From Archangiaceae bacterium (GTDB taxonomy: Bacteria; Myxococcota; Myxococcia; Myxococcales; Myxococcaceae), in contig JADJNS010000006.1 of the NCBI GenBank assembly GCA_016714225.1, positions 62,001-126,000 on the forward strand: 64,000 bases of DNA, read 5' to 3'. Made by a program: the position numbers and the translations under genes. The notes under the pieces are model-generated. The model searched no databases, was not told the origin of the DNA, and saw only the letters and a program-made list of their open reading frames with translations. This document shows, piece by piece, positions 48,285-56,399 of the stretch; the stretch's first letter is position 1, and every line of letters starts with the position of its first letter.

Positions 48285-50408
48285 ATGCGCCCGCTGCTCC
48301 CCCTCGGCTTCGCCGTAGGCCTGGTCGTCTCATGCGGTACGGGTGAGACCCCCGAGTCACCGAAGGTGCGCACCACGTATCGAGTGCTGTCGGGGGTTTC
48401 GATGGGAGCGACCGGGGCCGCGGCGCTGGGCTTCACCCACCCCGAGAAGTTCGACGCGGTGGCGGTGCTGGGGGGCCCGCTCGACGGCGCCTACTTCGGG
48501 CGCATGGTCGACCGGTTCATGACCGGCGGCTTCTGCCCGCGGGCCGACCTCGAGGCGATTCTGGCGCGCGACCCCGCCCGGCTCAATGACCCGGTGGAGA
48601 TCGCGAAGTGCGAGAAGCCGGAGCCCGCGATCGGCTGGGAGCATGCCCAGAGCTTCAACCGCTGGCACTTCTCGACCAACGGCACCCAGACCCACCGCGA
48701 CACGTACCTCGACATGTTCACCGACATCACCCTGGCCTACGGGAACTTCGGCACCGAGAACCCCGAGTCGGCCTTCGCTCCGCCGGGTGTGCCAGTCGAG
48801 CACGTGCGCCACCCGCCCGCCGACTTCTGCACCCACCCGGTGCGGGTCAAGCAGCTCTACAACCTCGAGTACAACCCTGAAGGTAAGTACGACGCGGTCA
48901 CCTTCTGCGACGGAGAGCCGACGCTCTACCGCTGCTCGGGCAGCGGCGAGCGCGTCGACTTCTGCTCGGAGCCGGCGAACGTGCTGCAGCCGCTGCCCAG
49001 GGCGATGGAGGCCGCGTTCGCCGCCGCGTACTGCGCCGCCAAGGGCGGGGTGCACGAGGCGAACAAGAACGACGACCTCGAGTTCATGTACGCCAACGCT
49101 GGAGCGGTCGACCCATGCCGCGAGGCCACCCGGCCGTTCACCCTGGCGCTGGCCTACGACTACAACGGCAACGGCCGCCGCGACTACGGCGAGCCCCTGG
49201 TGAAGAACGCGCGCGAGCGCTTCGACGATACCGGCGTCGACGGCTGCGCCGACGCGAAGGAAGACGGGAAGGGCGGCTGCACCGCCACGGGGGCGAGCGG
49301 CGACCCCAACCACGACGACTACGACCCCGACTCGAACCCCAGGGGCACCGAGAACGACTGGCTGCGCGAAGAGGGCGAGGCCTACCGCGACGACGGGCTC
49401 GACGGCGTGGCCGGCACCCACGACGTGGGCGAGGGCAACGGCGCGTATGATCTCGCCTCGGGGCTGAAGAAGTTTCTGCAGTACGACGGCCGCTCGAACC
49501 TGCGCCAGCTCACCCCCGCGTCGCGCGCGCGGGTGAGCGTGTTGGTCGATGGCGGCATTCGCGACGTGTTCAACCTGGGGCTGATGTCGAAGCACTTCTT
49601 CTCGCTGCTCAAGTCGCTGCGCGGCGAGACGGCGGTGGGCGAGTACCGCGACTTTCTCGAGATCCCCGGCATGAAAGACCGCCGCTCGGGCACCTACAAC
49701 CCGTGGAACGCGCTGTGGCCGGTGAAGGTGCCCCGTGACGTGGCGGTGTTCTACGGCAAAGAACACCCCACCACGGCCGAGCTGCTCGACGGAGAAGGCG
49801 ACCACGTCGGCACCGCAGGCGAGGCGGTCAACCGCTTCTACACCCTGTTCAACTGGGCGGCGGCGAGCTGGCCGGGCCTCGATCGCCCCGCGACGCCCCT
49901 CGGTGGCGCCACCGCCTCGGAGCGGCAGCGCATCGAGTCGTTCGACTCGCAGGCGCTGGGCGCGAAGTGGGAGTACGCCATCTCGCTGCCGCCCGGCTAC
50001 GACGCCGCCGAGAACGCCGCGGCCCGCTACCCGGTGGTGTTCATGCTGCACGGCTACGGCATGAACCCCAGAGACTTCATGGCCACTTCGGTGCTCACCG
50101 ACATCTTCGTCACCGACACCGACGTGAGGCTCAGGCCGATGATCTTCGTGTTCCCCAACGGCCGCTGCTGCTGGACGAACGCGCTGACGAAAGCCCGCGA
50201 CTGCCGGGAGACCGACGAGACCGGCAAGGACATCGACCAGACCGCCCCGGGCTGGGCGCGCGAATGCCAGTCGGGCAGCTTCTACGTGAACCGCAGCGGC
50301 TATGATTCGGGCGATGGCAGCCGGTACGGTGACGCGCTGTTCGAATTGATGGAGCACATCGACCAGCGGTACCGCACCCTAGAGACCACCGACGTCACTG
50401 CGAGGTGA
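48285..50408 (+). CDS. Lipoprotein with permuted alpha/beta-hydrolase motif order
   Basis: A 707-residue lipoprotein (MRPLLPLGFAVGLVVSC, Cys17). A nucleophile-elbow motif, SGVSMGATGAAALG (Ser39), comes at the start and is followed by the usual esterase continuation HPEKFDAVAVLGG. An acidic region (about 285-395) holds a perfect EF-hand-like loop, DYNGNGRRDYGE (292-303). A central helical part follows (about 400-540). The oxyanion-hole stretch VVFMLHGYGMNP (His589) comes at the end. The protein stops after HIDQRYRTLETTDVTAR, just where an esterase would normally enter its nucleophile strand. The motif order is thus reversed relative to normal esterases. GAAGGAG gives a ribosome-binding site before ATG48285. 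Confidence 0.85.
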   Translation: MRPLLPLGFAVGLVVSCGTGETPESPKVRTTYRVLSGVSMGATGAAALGFTHPEKFDAVAVLGGPLDGAYFGRMVDRFMTGGFCPRADLEAILARDPARLNDPVEIAKCEKPEPAIGWEHAQSFNRWHFSTNGTQTHRDTYLDMFTDITLAYGNFGTENPESAFAPPGVPVEHVRHPPADFCTHPVRVKQLYNLEYNPEGKYDAVTFCDGEPTLYRCSGSGERVDFCSEPANVLQPLPRAMEAAFAAAYCAAKGGVHEANKNDDLEFMYANAGAVDPCREATRPFTLALAYDYNGNGRRDYGEPLVKNARERFDDTGVDGCADAKEDGKGGCTATGASGDPNHDDYDPDSNPRGTENDWLREEGEAYRDDGLDGVAGTHDVGEGNGAYDLASGLKKFLQYDGRSNLRQLTPASRARVSVLVDGGIRDVFNLGLMSKHFFSLLKSLRGETAVGEYRDFLEIPGMKDRRSGTYNPWNALWPVKVPRDVAVFYGKEHPTTAELLDGEGDHVGTAGEAVNRFYTLFNWAAASWPGLDRPATPLGGATASERQRIESFDSQALGAKWEYAISLPPGYDAAENAAARYPVVFMLHGYGMNPRDFMATSVLTDIFVTDTDVRLRPMIFVFPNGRCCWTNALTKARDCRETDETGKDIDQTAPGWARECQSGSFYVNRSGYDSGDGSRYGDALFELMEHIDQRYRTLETTDVTAR

Positions 50409-50410
50409 GC

Positions 50411-50629
50411 ATGTCTTCGATCAAAGACTTTCGGCACGACGATGACGACGACCAGAAGGTCATCAAGCCGGGCCAGCTGAAGTTCACCGAGTTCGAGTGC
50501 CCGGGCTGCAACGCCAACAACCCCACCGAGGCCTTCGGCCACAAGTCACAGGTGATGTGCAACTACTGCGGCATGGAGTGGGAAGTCCGTGTCGACGACG
50601 AAGGCAAGCTCGACTTCCGCGAGCTCTGA
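50411..50629 (+). CDS. Small zinc-ribbon protein
   Basis: A 72-residue cytoplasmic protein. An acidic N-terminal 15 residues precede a zinc ribbon: CPGC near 30 and CNYC near 51, with the two CXXC pairs 18 residues apart. The C-terminus is acidic (VRVDDEGKLDF). ATG50411 has GAGGTG just upstream; GTG50405 is a possible alternative. It follows the permuted hydrolase gene by two bases, so they are probably co-transcribed, although one product is extracytoplasmic and the other cytoplasmic. The exact role is unknown. Confidence 0.82.
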   Translation: MSSIKDFRHDDDDDQKVIKPGQLKFTEFECPGCNANNPTEAFGHKSQVMCNYCGMEWEVRVDDEGKLDFREL

Positions 50630-50662
50630 GGGCCGATACACTTCGCGTCTTCAGGCCCTCAG
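50626..50662 (+). terminator. Hairpin between convergent genes
   Basis: CTGAGGGCC (50626-50634) pairs perfectly with GGCCCTCAG (50654-50662), loop 19 bases, overlapping the zinc-ribbon stop. It is followed by a pyrimidine-rich CTGGTCTTCTTT on the plus strand. Confidence 0.4.
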
Positions 50663-50672
50663 CTGGTCTTCT

Positions 50673-51353
50673 TTAGTGCGCGGGGCGCTCGCCGAACAGG
50701 GCGGTGCCGACCCGCACCAGGGTGGCGCCTTCTTCGATCGCCACTTCGAAGTCGTGGGTGCTGCCCATCGAGAGCTGGGGCAGCTCGAGGCGCCGCGCCA
50801 GCGCGTGCAGCGCGCGAAACGGCAGCCGCGACTCTTCGGGGTTTCCGGTCAGCGGGGGCATGGTCATCAACCCGGTGACGCGCAGGTGGGGCAGCGCGCG
50901 CACCTTCTCGACGAACGCCGCCACCTCGCCGTGGTCGATGCCGGCCTTGCTGGCCTCTTTGGCCACGTTCACTTCGATGAAGCAGTCGAGCGGCTCGCCG
51001 GTGCGCCGCTTGGAGAGCTCTTCGGCGACCTCGAGCTTCTCGAGCGCGTGGAAGACGTGCGCCGCCTTGGCCAGGTACTTGGCGTTCTTGGTCTGCACCG
51101 GGCCGATGGCGTGCCACCGAATGCCGGGCAGGTCGGCGAGCGCGGCCTGCTTGTCGCGCAGCTCCTGGGCGTAGTTCTCGCCGAAGTGCCGAATGCCACA
51201 GTCGTAGGCGCGGCGCAGCAGCTCGGGCGGGTGGAGCTTGGAGACCGCGATCAGCTGCACGTCGTGCTCCGGGCGGCCGGCGCGGGCGCAGGCACGCGCG
51301 ATGCGCCCCTCGAGCAGCTCCAGGTTCTTTTCCAGCTGCGCGGTGTCGATCAC
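50673..51353 (-). CDS. yggS: YggS family pyridoxal-phosphate homeostasis protein
   Basis: A 226-residue PLP-binding protein (COG0325). The PLP-binding Lys is in LIAVSKLHPPELL (about 39). Other marks are FGENYAQEL, WHAIGPVQTKNAKYL, VNVAKEASKAG, GLMTMPPLTG, SMGSTHDFEVAI and VRVGTALFGER. It buffers free pyridoxal phosphate. GTG51353 overlaps the maf stop as GTGA, so the two are coupled. Its length matches the family. Confidence 0.95.
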   Translation of the reverse strand: MIDTAQLEKNLELLEGRIARACARAGRPEHDVQLIAVSKLHPPELLRRAYDCGIRHFGENYAQELRDKQAALADLPGIRWHAIGPVQTKNAKYLAKAAHVFHALEKLEVAEELSKRRTGEPLDCFIEVNVAKEASKAGIDHGEVAAFVEKVRALPHLRVTGLMTMPPLTGNPEESRLPFRALHALARRLELPQLSMGSTHDFEVAIEEGATLVRVGTALFGERPAH

Positions 51354-51913
51354 CAGGGGAGGTGTAACCCCGACCGTGCGAGCAGCTCCAGTGTTTCAGG
51401 CAGCGGCAGGCCGATGACGTTGGTGGGGCTGCCGTCCAACCGCTCGATGAACGCCGCGGCGAGCCCCTGCACCGCGTAGCCGCCGGCCTTGTCGTAGGGC
51501 TCGGGGGTCGAGATGTACCAGTCGATCTCTTCGGGGGTGAGCGGCTTGAACCACACCCGCGTCTGCACCACCCGCGCGTGCTGCCTGGTGGCGATGCCGG
51601 TGAAGACCTGGTGCTCGCGGCCCGAGAGCAGGCCCAGCATGCGCCGCGCGTCGGTGGCGTCTTCGGGCTTGCCGAGAATCTCGCCGCCCACCGCCACCGT
51701 GGTGTCGGCGGCCAGCACCAGGGCACCGGGCACGGCGGCGGCCTTGGCGCGCGCCAGCCGCTCGACGTAGGCGGCGGGCGCTTCTCCTTCACGCAGCGAC
51801 TCGTCGATGTTGGCCGGCACCACGGTGAAGTGGAGCTTGAGCTGCCCCAACAGCTCGCGGCGCCGCGGCGAGCCGGAAGCGAGAACGAAGGTTGGTAGGG
51901 GAGCGGAACTCAT
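51350..51913 (-). CDS. maf: Maf family nucleotide pyrophosphatase
   Basis: A 187-residue Maf/YceF-like protein. It has the signature LASGSPRRRELL near the N-terminus, AADTTVAVGGEILGKP (catalytic Asp), a TRVWFKPLT strand and GGYAVQGLAAAFIERLDGS. Maf proteins hydrolyse non-canonical nucleotide triphosphates. ATG51913 on the minus strand overlaps the ATG51912 of the GGDEF gene on the plus strand. The open frame extends further upstream, but the family begins at this Met. Confidence 0.95.
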   Translation of the reverse strand: MSSAPLPTFVLASGSPRRRELLGQLKLHFTVVPANIDESLREGEAPAAYVERLARAKAAAVPGALVLAADTTVAVGGEILGKPEDATDARRMLGLLSGREHQVFTGIATRQHARVVQTRVWFKPLTPEEIDWYISTPEPYDKAGGYAVQGLAAAFIERLDGSPTNVIGLPLPETLELLARSGLHLPW

Positions 51914-52976
51914 GGAAGAGTGGCTTGAAGAGATGAACCCGTCCGAGCTTCTCGGCGCGATGAAGCGCACCGTAGAGCAGCTTGCCGCCTTCAACCAGAT
52001 CGCAAAGGCGCTCACCTCGACGCTCGAGGTCGGTGAGGTGCTCGAGCTGGTGATGGAGAAGGTGAGCGAGCTGCTGCAGCCCGAGAGCTGGTCTTTGCTG
52101 CTCGAGGGGCCCGACGGTGAGCTGTACTTCGAGATCTGCGTGGGCCCGGCCGCCGAGCGGCTCAAGTCGATGAAGATACCCCCGGGCGAGGGCATCGCCT
52201 GGTCGGTGTTTCGCGCCGGCAAGGGGCGCCTGGTGGGCGACGTGCGAGACGACCCCGACTTCTCGCCGCGCTTCGACGAGCAGAGCGACTTTCAGACCCA
52301 GGCGCTGATCGCGGTGCCGCTGATGCTGCGCGGGCGCGCGCTGGGGGTGATCGAGCTGGTCAACAAGAAGGGCGCCGCGCCGTTCGATCGCGACGATCTG
52401 CGCGCGGTGACCGCCATCGCCGACTACGCCGCGATCGCCATCGAGAACGCGCGCAACTTCAGGAAGGTGCAGGAGCTCACCCTGAGCGACGAGCACACCG
52501 GGCTCTACAACTCGCGCTTTCTCATCTCGACGCTCGAGCGCGAGACCGAGCGCGCGCAGCGCTTCGCGCGGCCGGTGTCGGTGCTGTTCCTCGACATCGA
52601 CGAGTTCAAGCAGGTCAACGACACCCGCGGGCACCTGGTGGGCAGCGCGGTGCTCAAGGCGCTGGGCAAGGTGCTGCTCGACGCGGTGCGCTCGGTCGAC
52701 TCGGTGTGCCGCTACGGCGGCGACGAGTTCGCGGTGCTGCTGCTCGAGACGCACCTCGAGCGTGCCCGGGTGGTGGCCGAGCGCATTCGCCACGCAGTGG
52801 CAGGGCACGAGTTCGTCATCGAGGGGCAGCCGGTGCGCGTCACCGTCTCGGTGGGGTACGCCGCGTTTCCCGAGCACGGCAAGACCGCCCGAGAGCTGCT
52901 GCGCGCCGCCGACACCGCGATGTACGCGGCCAAGGCAGCAGGGCGCAACGCGGTGCACGGCGCGACGGCCGCGTAG
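51912..52976 (+). CDS. GAF-GGDEF diguanylate cyclase
   Basis: A 354-residue cytoplasmic protein. An N-terminal GAF domain (about 25-170; LEVGEVLELVMEKVSELLQP, QALIAVPLMLRGRALGVIEL) is followed by a GGDEF domain (about 185-350). The active-site loop is intact: RYGGDEFAVLL. The metal-binding strand reads FLDIDEFKQVND. An inhibitory I-site, RSVD, lies five residues before GGDEF. It should therefore make cyclic di-GMP and be product-inhibited, with GAF sensing a small ligand. ATG51912 has GGGGAG upstream; ATG51933 is an alternative. Confidence 0.94.
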   Translation: MEEWLEEMNPSELLGAMKRTVEQLAAFNQIAKALTSTLEVGEVLELVMEKVSELLQPESWSLLLEGPDGELYFEICVGPAAERLKSMKIPPGEGIAWSVFRAGKGRLVGDVRDDPDFSPRFDEQSDFQTQALIAVPLMLRGRALGVIELVNKKGAAPFDRDDLRAVTAIADYAAIAIENARNFRKVQELTLSDEHTGLYNSRFLISTLERETERAQRFARPVSVLFLDIDEFKQVNDTRGHLVGSAVLKALGKVLLDAVRSVDSVCRYGGDEFAVLLLETHLERARVVAERIRHAVAGHEFVIEGQPVRVTVSVGYAAFPEHGKTARELLRAADTAMYAAKAAGRNAVHGATAA

Positions 52977-52992
52977 CCCGTCGCTCGCCTAT

Positions 52993-53388
52993 CTAGAAGG
53001 TGGCCAGGTACAGCACGGCCTTGCCCTCGCGGCTGGCGCGCTCGGCGAGATCTTTGAGCTCGGTCAGCACCCGCTCGACCGCTTCGACCGGCCAGTGCGA
53101 GAGCCGCTCGGACTCGGCCTTCCACGCCTGCGCCAGCGAGGTGCGCTCGGCCGGATCGAGCTGGGCGAGCCGCTGCAGCACGTGGCGCGTTATCGGCCGC
53201 ACCACGTGAGTGCGATCGTCCACTAGGGGCTCTTCGAACACATCGGTGCGAGCGGCCTTGGCGAAGGCCAGCCACTCGCGCTCGAGCACGTCTTTGATGC
53301 TGACCGAGTGCCAGCGGCGAAAGGGCTCCTGCTCCGTCACCAGCTGGGGTGCTTCTCCCGGCGTGGCGACGAACAGGTCCGAGTACAC
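52993..53388 (-). CDS. Small protein, unknown
   Basis: A 131-residue soluble protein. FVATPGEAPQLV at the start and a helical C-terminal half (AVERVLTELKDLAERASREG) are the main features. The family is not recognised. GTG53388 starts six bases after the stop of the PpiD-like foldase gene, so it is the second gene of that transcription unit. Confidence 0.75.
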   Translation of the reverse strand: MYSDLFVATPGEAPQLVTEQEPFRRWHSVSIKDVLEREWLAFAKAARTDVFEEPLVDDRTHVVRPITRHVLQRLAQLDPAERTSLAQAWKAESERLSHWPVEAVERVLTELKDLAERASREGKAVLYLATF

Positions 53389-53394
53389 GCGGCT

Positions 53395-54975
53395 TCAGCC
53401 CTCGGTGACGCGGTCGATGGCCTGGTTGTTCTGCGTGACGGTGGCCTGCTTGCGCAGCGACTTCACGAAGGCCTCGCGGAGCTCGAACTGCTTGCCCTTG
53501 ATCGCCTCGGTCGTCATCTGCTCTTTCTGCTTCACGAAGTCGTCGTCCGACGGCTTGGAGCGCTCGGTCACCTGCACCACCACCGGGTCGCCGCCCACCG
53601 CGAACACCTGGTCGAGCACCGCCGGAGCCGTGAGCGCGAACACTGCGTTGGTGATCTCGGGCGACGCGCCCAGCTGGGGAAGGGTGGTGGCGCCGCGGTT
53701 GATGTCGCCGGTCTCGGTGGCGACCGGCTTGGTGGGCGCCGCGAACTGGCCGGCCGCCGCGTCTTTCTCGTCTTTGGGGTACAGGTCGGTGAGCTTCTTG
53801 CCGCTCTTGGCCGCGGTCAGCGCCTTCTGCGCCTCGGCGCGGGCCAGCTCGGTGGCCTTGTCGCGCTTCCACACCGTCTCGGCGATCTCTTTCTTCACCG
53901 CGTCGAGCGGCCGGGTCTCGGGCGCCTTCACCTCTTCGACCTTGGCGATGTGGAAGCCGATGGGGCTCTCGATCACCGGGGTCAGATCTCCAGCCTTGGC
54001 GCGGAACACCGCATCGGCCAGCCCAGACGGCAGGGCGAAGCGCTCCACGAAGCCCAGGTCGCCGCCCTTGGCCTTGGTCTCGGTGTCGTCGCTCGAGGCC
54101 TTGGCGACCTCGGCGAAGTCCTTGCCGCCCTGAATTTCCTTCAGCAGCCCTTCGGCCTTCGTCTTGGCCTCGGCGCGCCTGGCCTCGCCGTCGTCTTTGC
54201 TGGCCCGCACCAGAATCTGCCGCACGTGGGCCCGGGTGTCCTGGAAGTACGAGGCCTTGTTCTTCTCGTAGTACGCCGCGATGTCGGCCTGGTGGGCTGC
54301 CGACCACGCGTCGAGCTCGGTGCTCTTCGGGGCCGGCACCTTGTCGGCGAACTGGGTGGCCGAGAACTTCACGAAGGTGAGGTTCGCCTTGTTCGCTTCC
54401 TTCAGATAGCGGGCCTTCACCTCGTCCTCCGACACCACCGCACCCTGCTCGACCAGGTCGAGCAGCTTCTGGGCAGAGAGCTGGCGGCGAACTTCGGCCT
54501 CGAAGTCTTCGGGCGTGCGGCGGTAGTACTGCGCCATCACGTTCTTGTAGGTGTTGATGTCGAACTTGCCGTCTTTCTGGAACTCGGGGTTGCGCTTGAG
54601 CACGTCGATGATCTCGGCGTCCGAGGCCATGATGCCGCGGGCTTCGGCGGCCTGGGCCAGCACTTCGGTGTTGATGAGCTGCTCCAGCACCTGGTTGTGA
54701 ATGCCGAGCTGCTTGGCCAGCTGGGCGGTGAGGCCCTGCGACTTGAAGCGGCTGAGCTGGCCCAGGTAGGCGCGCGAGAAGTCTTTCAGGGGTACTTCTT
54801 TTCCGTTCACGGTGGCGGCGCTTTCCGCCTCACTCGCGGCAGAATCGCCACGGCGGTCGCCGCGACCCTTGCCACAGCCGACCGACCCGGGGCCCCACTG
54901 CACAGCGAAGAGCACCGCGATGCCGGCGATGAACAGGTAGCTGACGAAGCGCTTCAGGTCGAAAGACTCGTTCAT
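53395..54975 (-). CDS. PpiD/SurA-like membrane-anchored peptidyl-prolyl isomerase
   Basis: A 526-residue foldase. One N-terminal TM helix (FVSYLFIAGIAVLFAVQWG) anchors it, followed by a SurA_N-like helical domain (about 50-205: VNGKEVPLKDFSRAYL, LINTEVLAQAAEARGI) and a parvulin-type rotamase domain (about 255-355: AHVRQILVRA, KGGDLGFVER, IESPIGFHIAKVEEV). A second helical part ends the protein. It helps fold exported proteins at the inner membrane. ATG54975 has AGGGAG upstream; the open frame runs on far upstream, but the membrane anchor fixes this start. It is divergent from mreC, with 63 bases between them. Confidence 0.92.
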   Translation of the reverse strand: MNESFDLKRFVSYLFIAGIAVLFAVQWGPGSVGCGKGRGDRRGDSAASEAESAATVNGKEVPLKDFSRAYLGQLSRFKSQGLTAQLAKQLGIHNQVLEQLINTEVLAQAAEARGIMASDAEIIDVLKRNPEFQKDGKFDINTYKNVMAQYYRRTPEDFEAEVRRQLSAQKLLDLVEQGAVVSEDEVKARYLKEANKANLTFVKFSATQFADKVPAPKSTELDAWSAAHQADIAAYYEKNKASYFQDTRAHVRQILVRASKDDGEARRAEAKTKAEGLLKEIQGGKDFAEVAKASSDDTETKAKGGDLGFVERFALPSGLADAVFRAKAGDLTPVIESPIGFHIAKVEEVKAPETRPLDAVKKEIAETVWKRDKATELARAEAQKALTAAKSGKKLTDLYPKDEKDAAAGQFAAPTKPVATETGDINRGATTLPQLGASPEITNAVFALTAPAVLDQVFAVGGDPVVVQVTERSKPSDDDFVKQKEQMTTEAIKGKQFELREAFVKSLRKQATVTQNNQAIDRVTEG

Positions 54976-55038
54976 GAGCGCCGCTCCCTGTAGGATCTGG
55001 ACTCGGAACATGCAAGTTCCATCAACGGTTGGGCCACG

Positions 55039-55893
55039 ATGCTTTCGCTGTTCAAGCGGTACCGCGAGCTGCTGATCGTCGGGACGCTGCTGCTGTACCC
55101 ACTCATCACGTATCTGTCGTCGGGCCATCGAGGCCGTGAGCCGAACATTGCCGATCGCGCGGTGCTGGCGGTGTCGTCTCCGCTGCAGCGCGGGCTGACC
55201 GCGGCCATCGACGGCGCCCGCGGCGGCTTCTCGGGCTACCTGTCGCTGCGCGGCGCCCGCGTCGAGCTCGACGCCTGCGTGGGAGAGCTGTCGCAGAGCC
55301 GCGCCGAGCTCAACGCGCTCACCGAGGCGCGCGCCGAGAACGAGCGCCTGCGCGCGATGCTCGGGTACACCGAAGGCACCGTCGAGCCCGAGATTGCCGC
55401 GCGGGTCATCGGAGTGAACGCCTCGCCCCACTTCATCTCGCTGCGCATCAACCGCGGCGAAAGCGAAGGGGTGCGGGTGGGCATGCCGGCGCTGACTCCC
55501 AACGGTGTGGTCGGGCAGGTGGCTCGGGTGGTGGGCGGCAGCGCCGACGTGATGCTCATCACCGACCCCTCGAGCCGCATCGGCGCGGTGGTGCAGCGCA
55601 CCCGGGTGCGCGCCACCGCCATCGGCGCGGGCGGCGGCGCCGACCTGCACCTCGACAACGTGCTCTACGGCGACGACGTGGTCGACGGCGACACCCTCAT
55701 CACCTCGGGCACCGACGGGCTGTTCCCCAAGGGCCTGGTGCTGGGCAAGGTCGAGAAGGTCACCCGCGAGGCCAACGCGATGTTCTTGAAGGCGCGGGTG
55801 GTGCCCGCCGTCGACCTGCGCCGCGTCGAAGAGGTGCTGCTGCTGCCCTCGATTCTCGCCTTCGCTCCCCCGGTGCCCGAGGTGAAGCGATGA
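55039..55893 (+). CDS. mreC: Rod shape-determining protein MreC
   Basis: A 284-residue MreC. One N-terminal TM helix (LIVGTLLLYPLITYL) and a coiled coil (ELSQSRAELNALTEARAENERL) precede the two beta-barrel domains (ARVIGVNASPHFISLRINRG; VGQVARVVGGSADVMLITDP). It links the elongation machinery across the periplasm. It overlaps mreD by ATGA. mreB, which usually precedes it, is not in the window. Confidence 0.96.
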   Translation: MLSLFKRYRELLIVGTLLLYPLITYLSSGHRGREPNIADRAVLAVSSPLQRGLTAAIDGARGGFSGYLSLRGARVELDACVGELSQSRAELNALTEARAENERLRAMLGYTEGTVEPEIAARVIGVNASPHFISLRINRGESEGVRVGMPALTPNGVVGQVARVVGGSADVMLITDPSSRIGAVVQRTRVRATAIGAGGGADLHLDNVLYGDDVVDGDTLITSGTDGLFPKGLVLGKVEKVTREANAMFLKARVVPAVDLRRVEEVLLLPSILAFAPPVPEVKR

Positions 55894-56399
55894 GGTTCGC
55901 GGCCACCGTCGCGCTGGCGCTGTTCTTCCTCTCGATCGAGGCGGTGCTGACGCGCGAGCTCGGGCTCGAGGTCACCCGCCTCGACATCACCGTGGTGCTG
56001 GTGGTGTTTCTGGGCCTGCGGGCGACGACGCTCGAGGGCGGCTTCGCGGCCTTCGCCATCGGCTACCTGCTCGACGTGTTCTCGGGCAGACCGACCGGGC
56101 TCTACCCGTTTCTCGCGGTGCTCACCTTCCTGCTCGCCCGCGCCGTCTCGGCGTTCGTCGACGCGCGGGCGCGGGCGCTGTTCGCGGTGGTGTGCGGTGG
56201 AGCGGCGGTGGGCAACGGGGTGCTGGCGGCGTTCTTCTCGTGGCTGACCTCGCGCTCGGGCAGCAGCGCCACCTTCACCTCGCTCACCGGGCTGCCCCTG
56301 CAGACCGCGCTGTGCGTGCTGGCAGCGGCGCTGCTGTGGCCCCTGCTGCGCAAGCTCGACCCGGCCTACGAGCGGCCGCAGGCGGGCATGTTGCGATGA
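55890..56399 (+). CDS. mreD: Rod shape-determining protein MreD
   Basis: A 169-residue polytopic membrane protein with about five helices and the MreD motif GYLLDVFSGRPTGLYPFLAV near 50. It is part of the elongasome with MreC, PBP2 and RodA. ATG55890 overlaps the mreC stop, and its own stop overlaps the mrdA start (ATGA). Confidence 0.94.
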   Translation: MRFAATVALALFFLSIEAVLTRELGLEVTRLDITVVLVVFLGLRATTLEGGFAAFAIGYLLDVFSGRPTGLYPFLAVLTFLLARAVSAFVDARARALFAVVCGGAAVGNGVLAAFFSWLTSRSGSSATFTSLTGLPLQTALCVLAAALLWPLLRKLDPAYERPQAGMLR

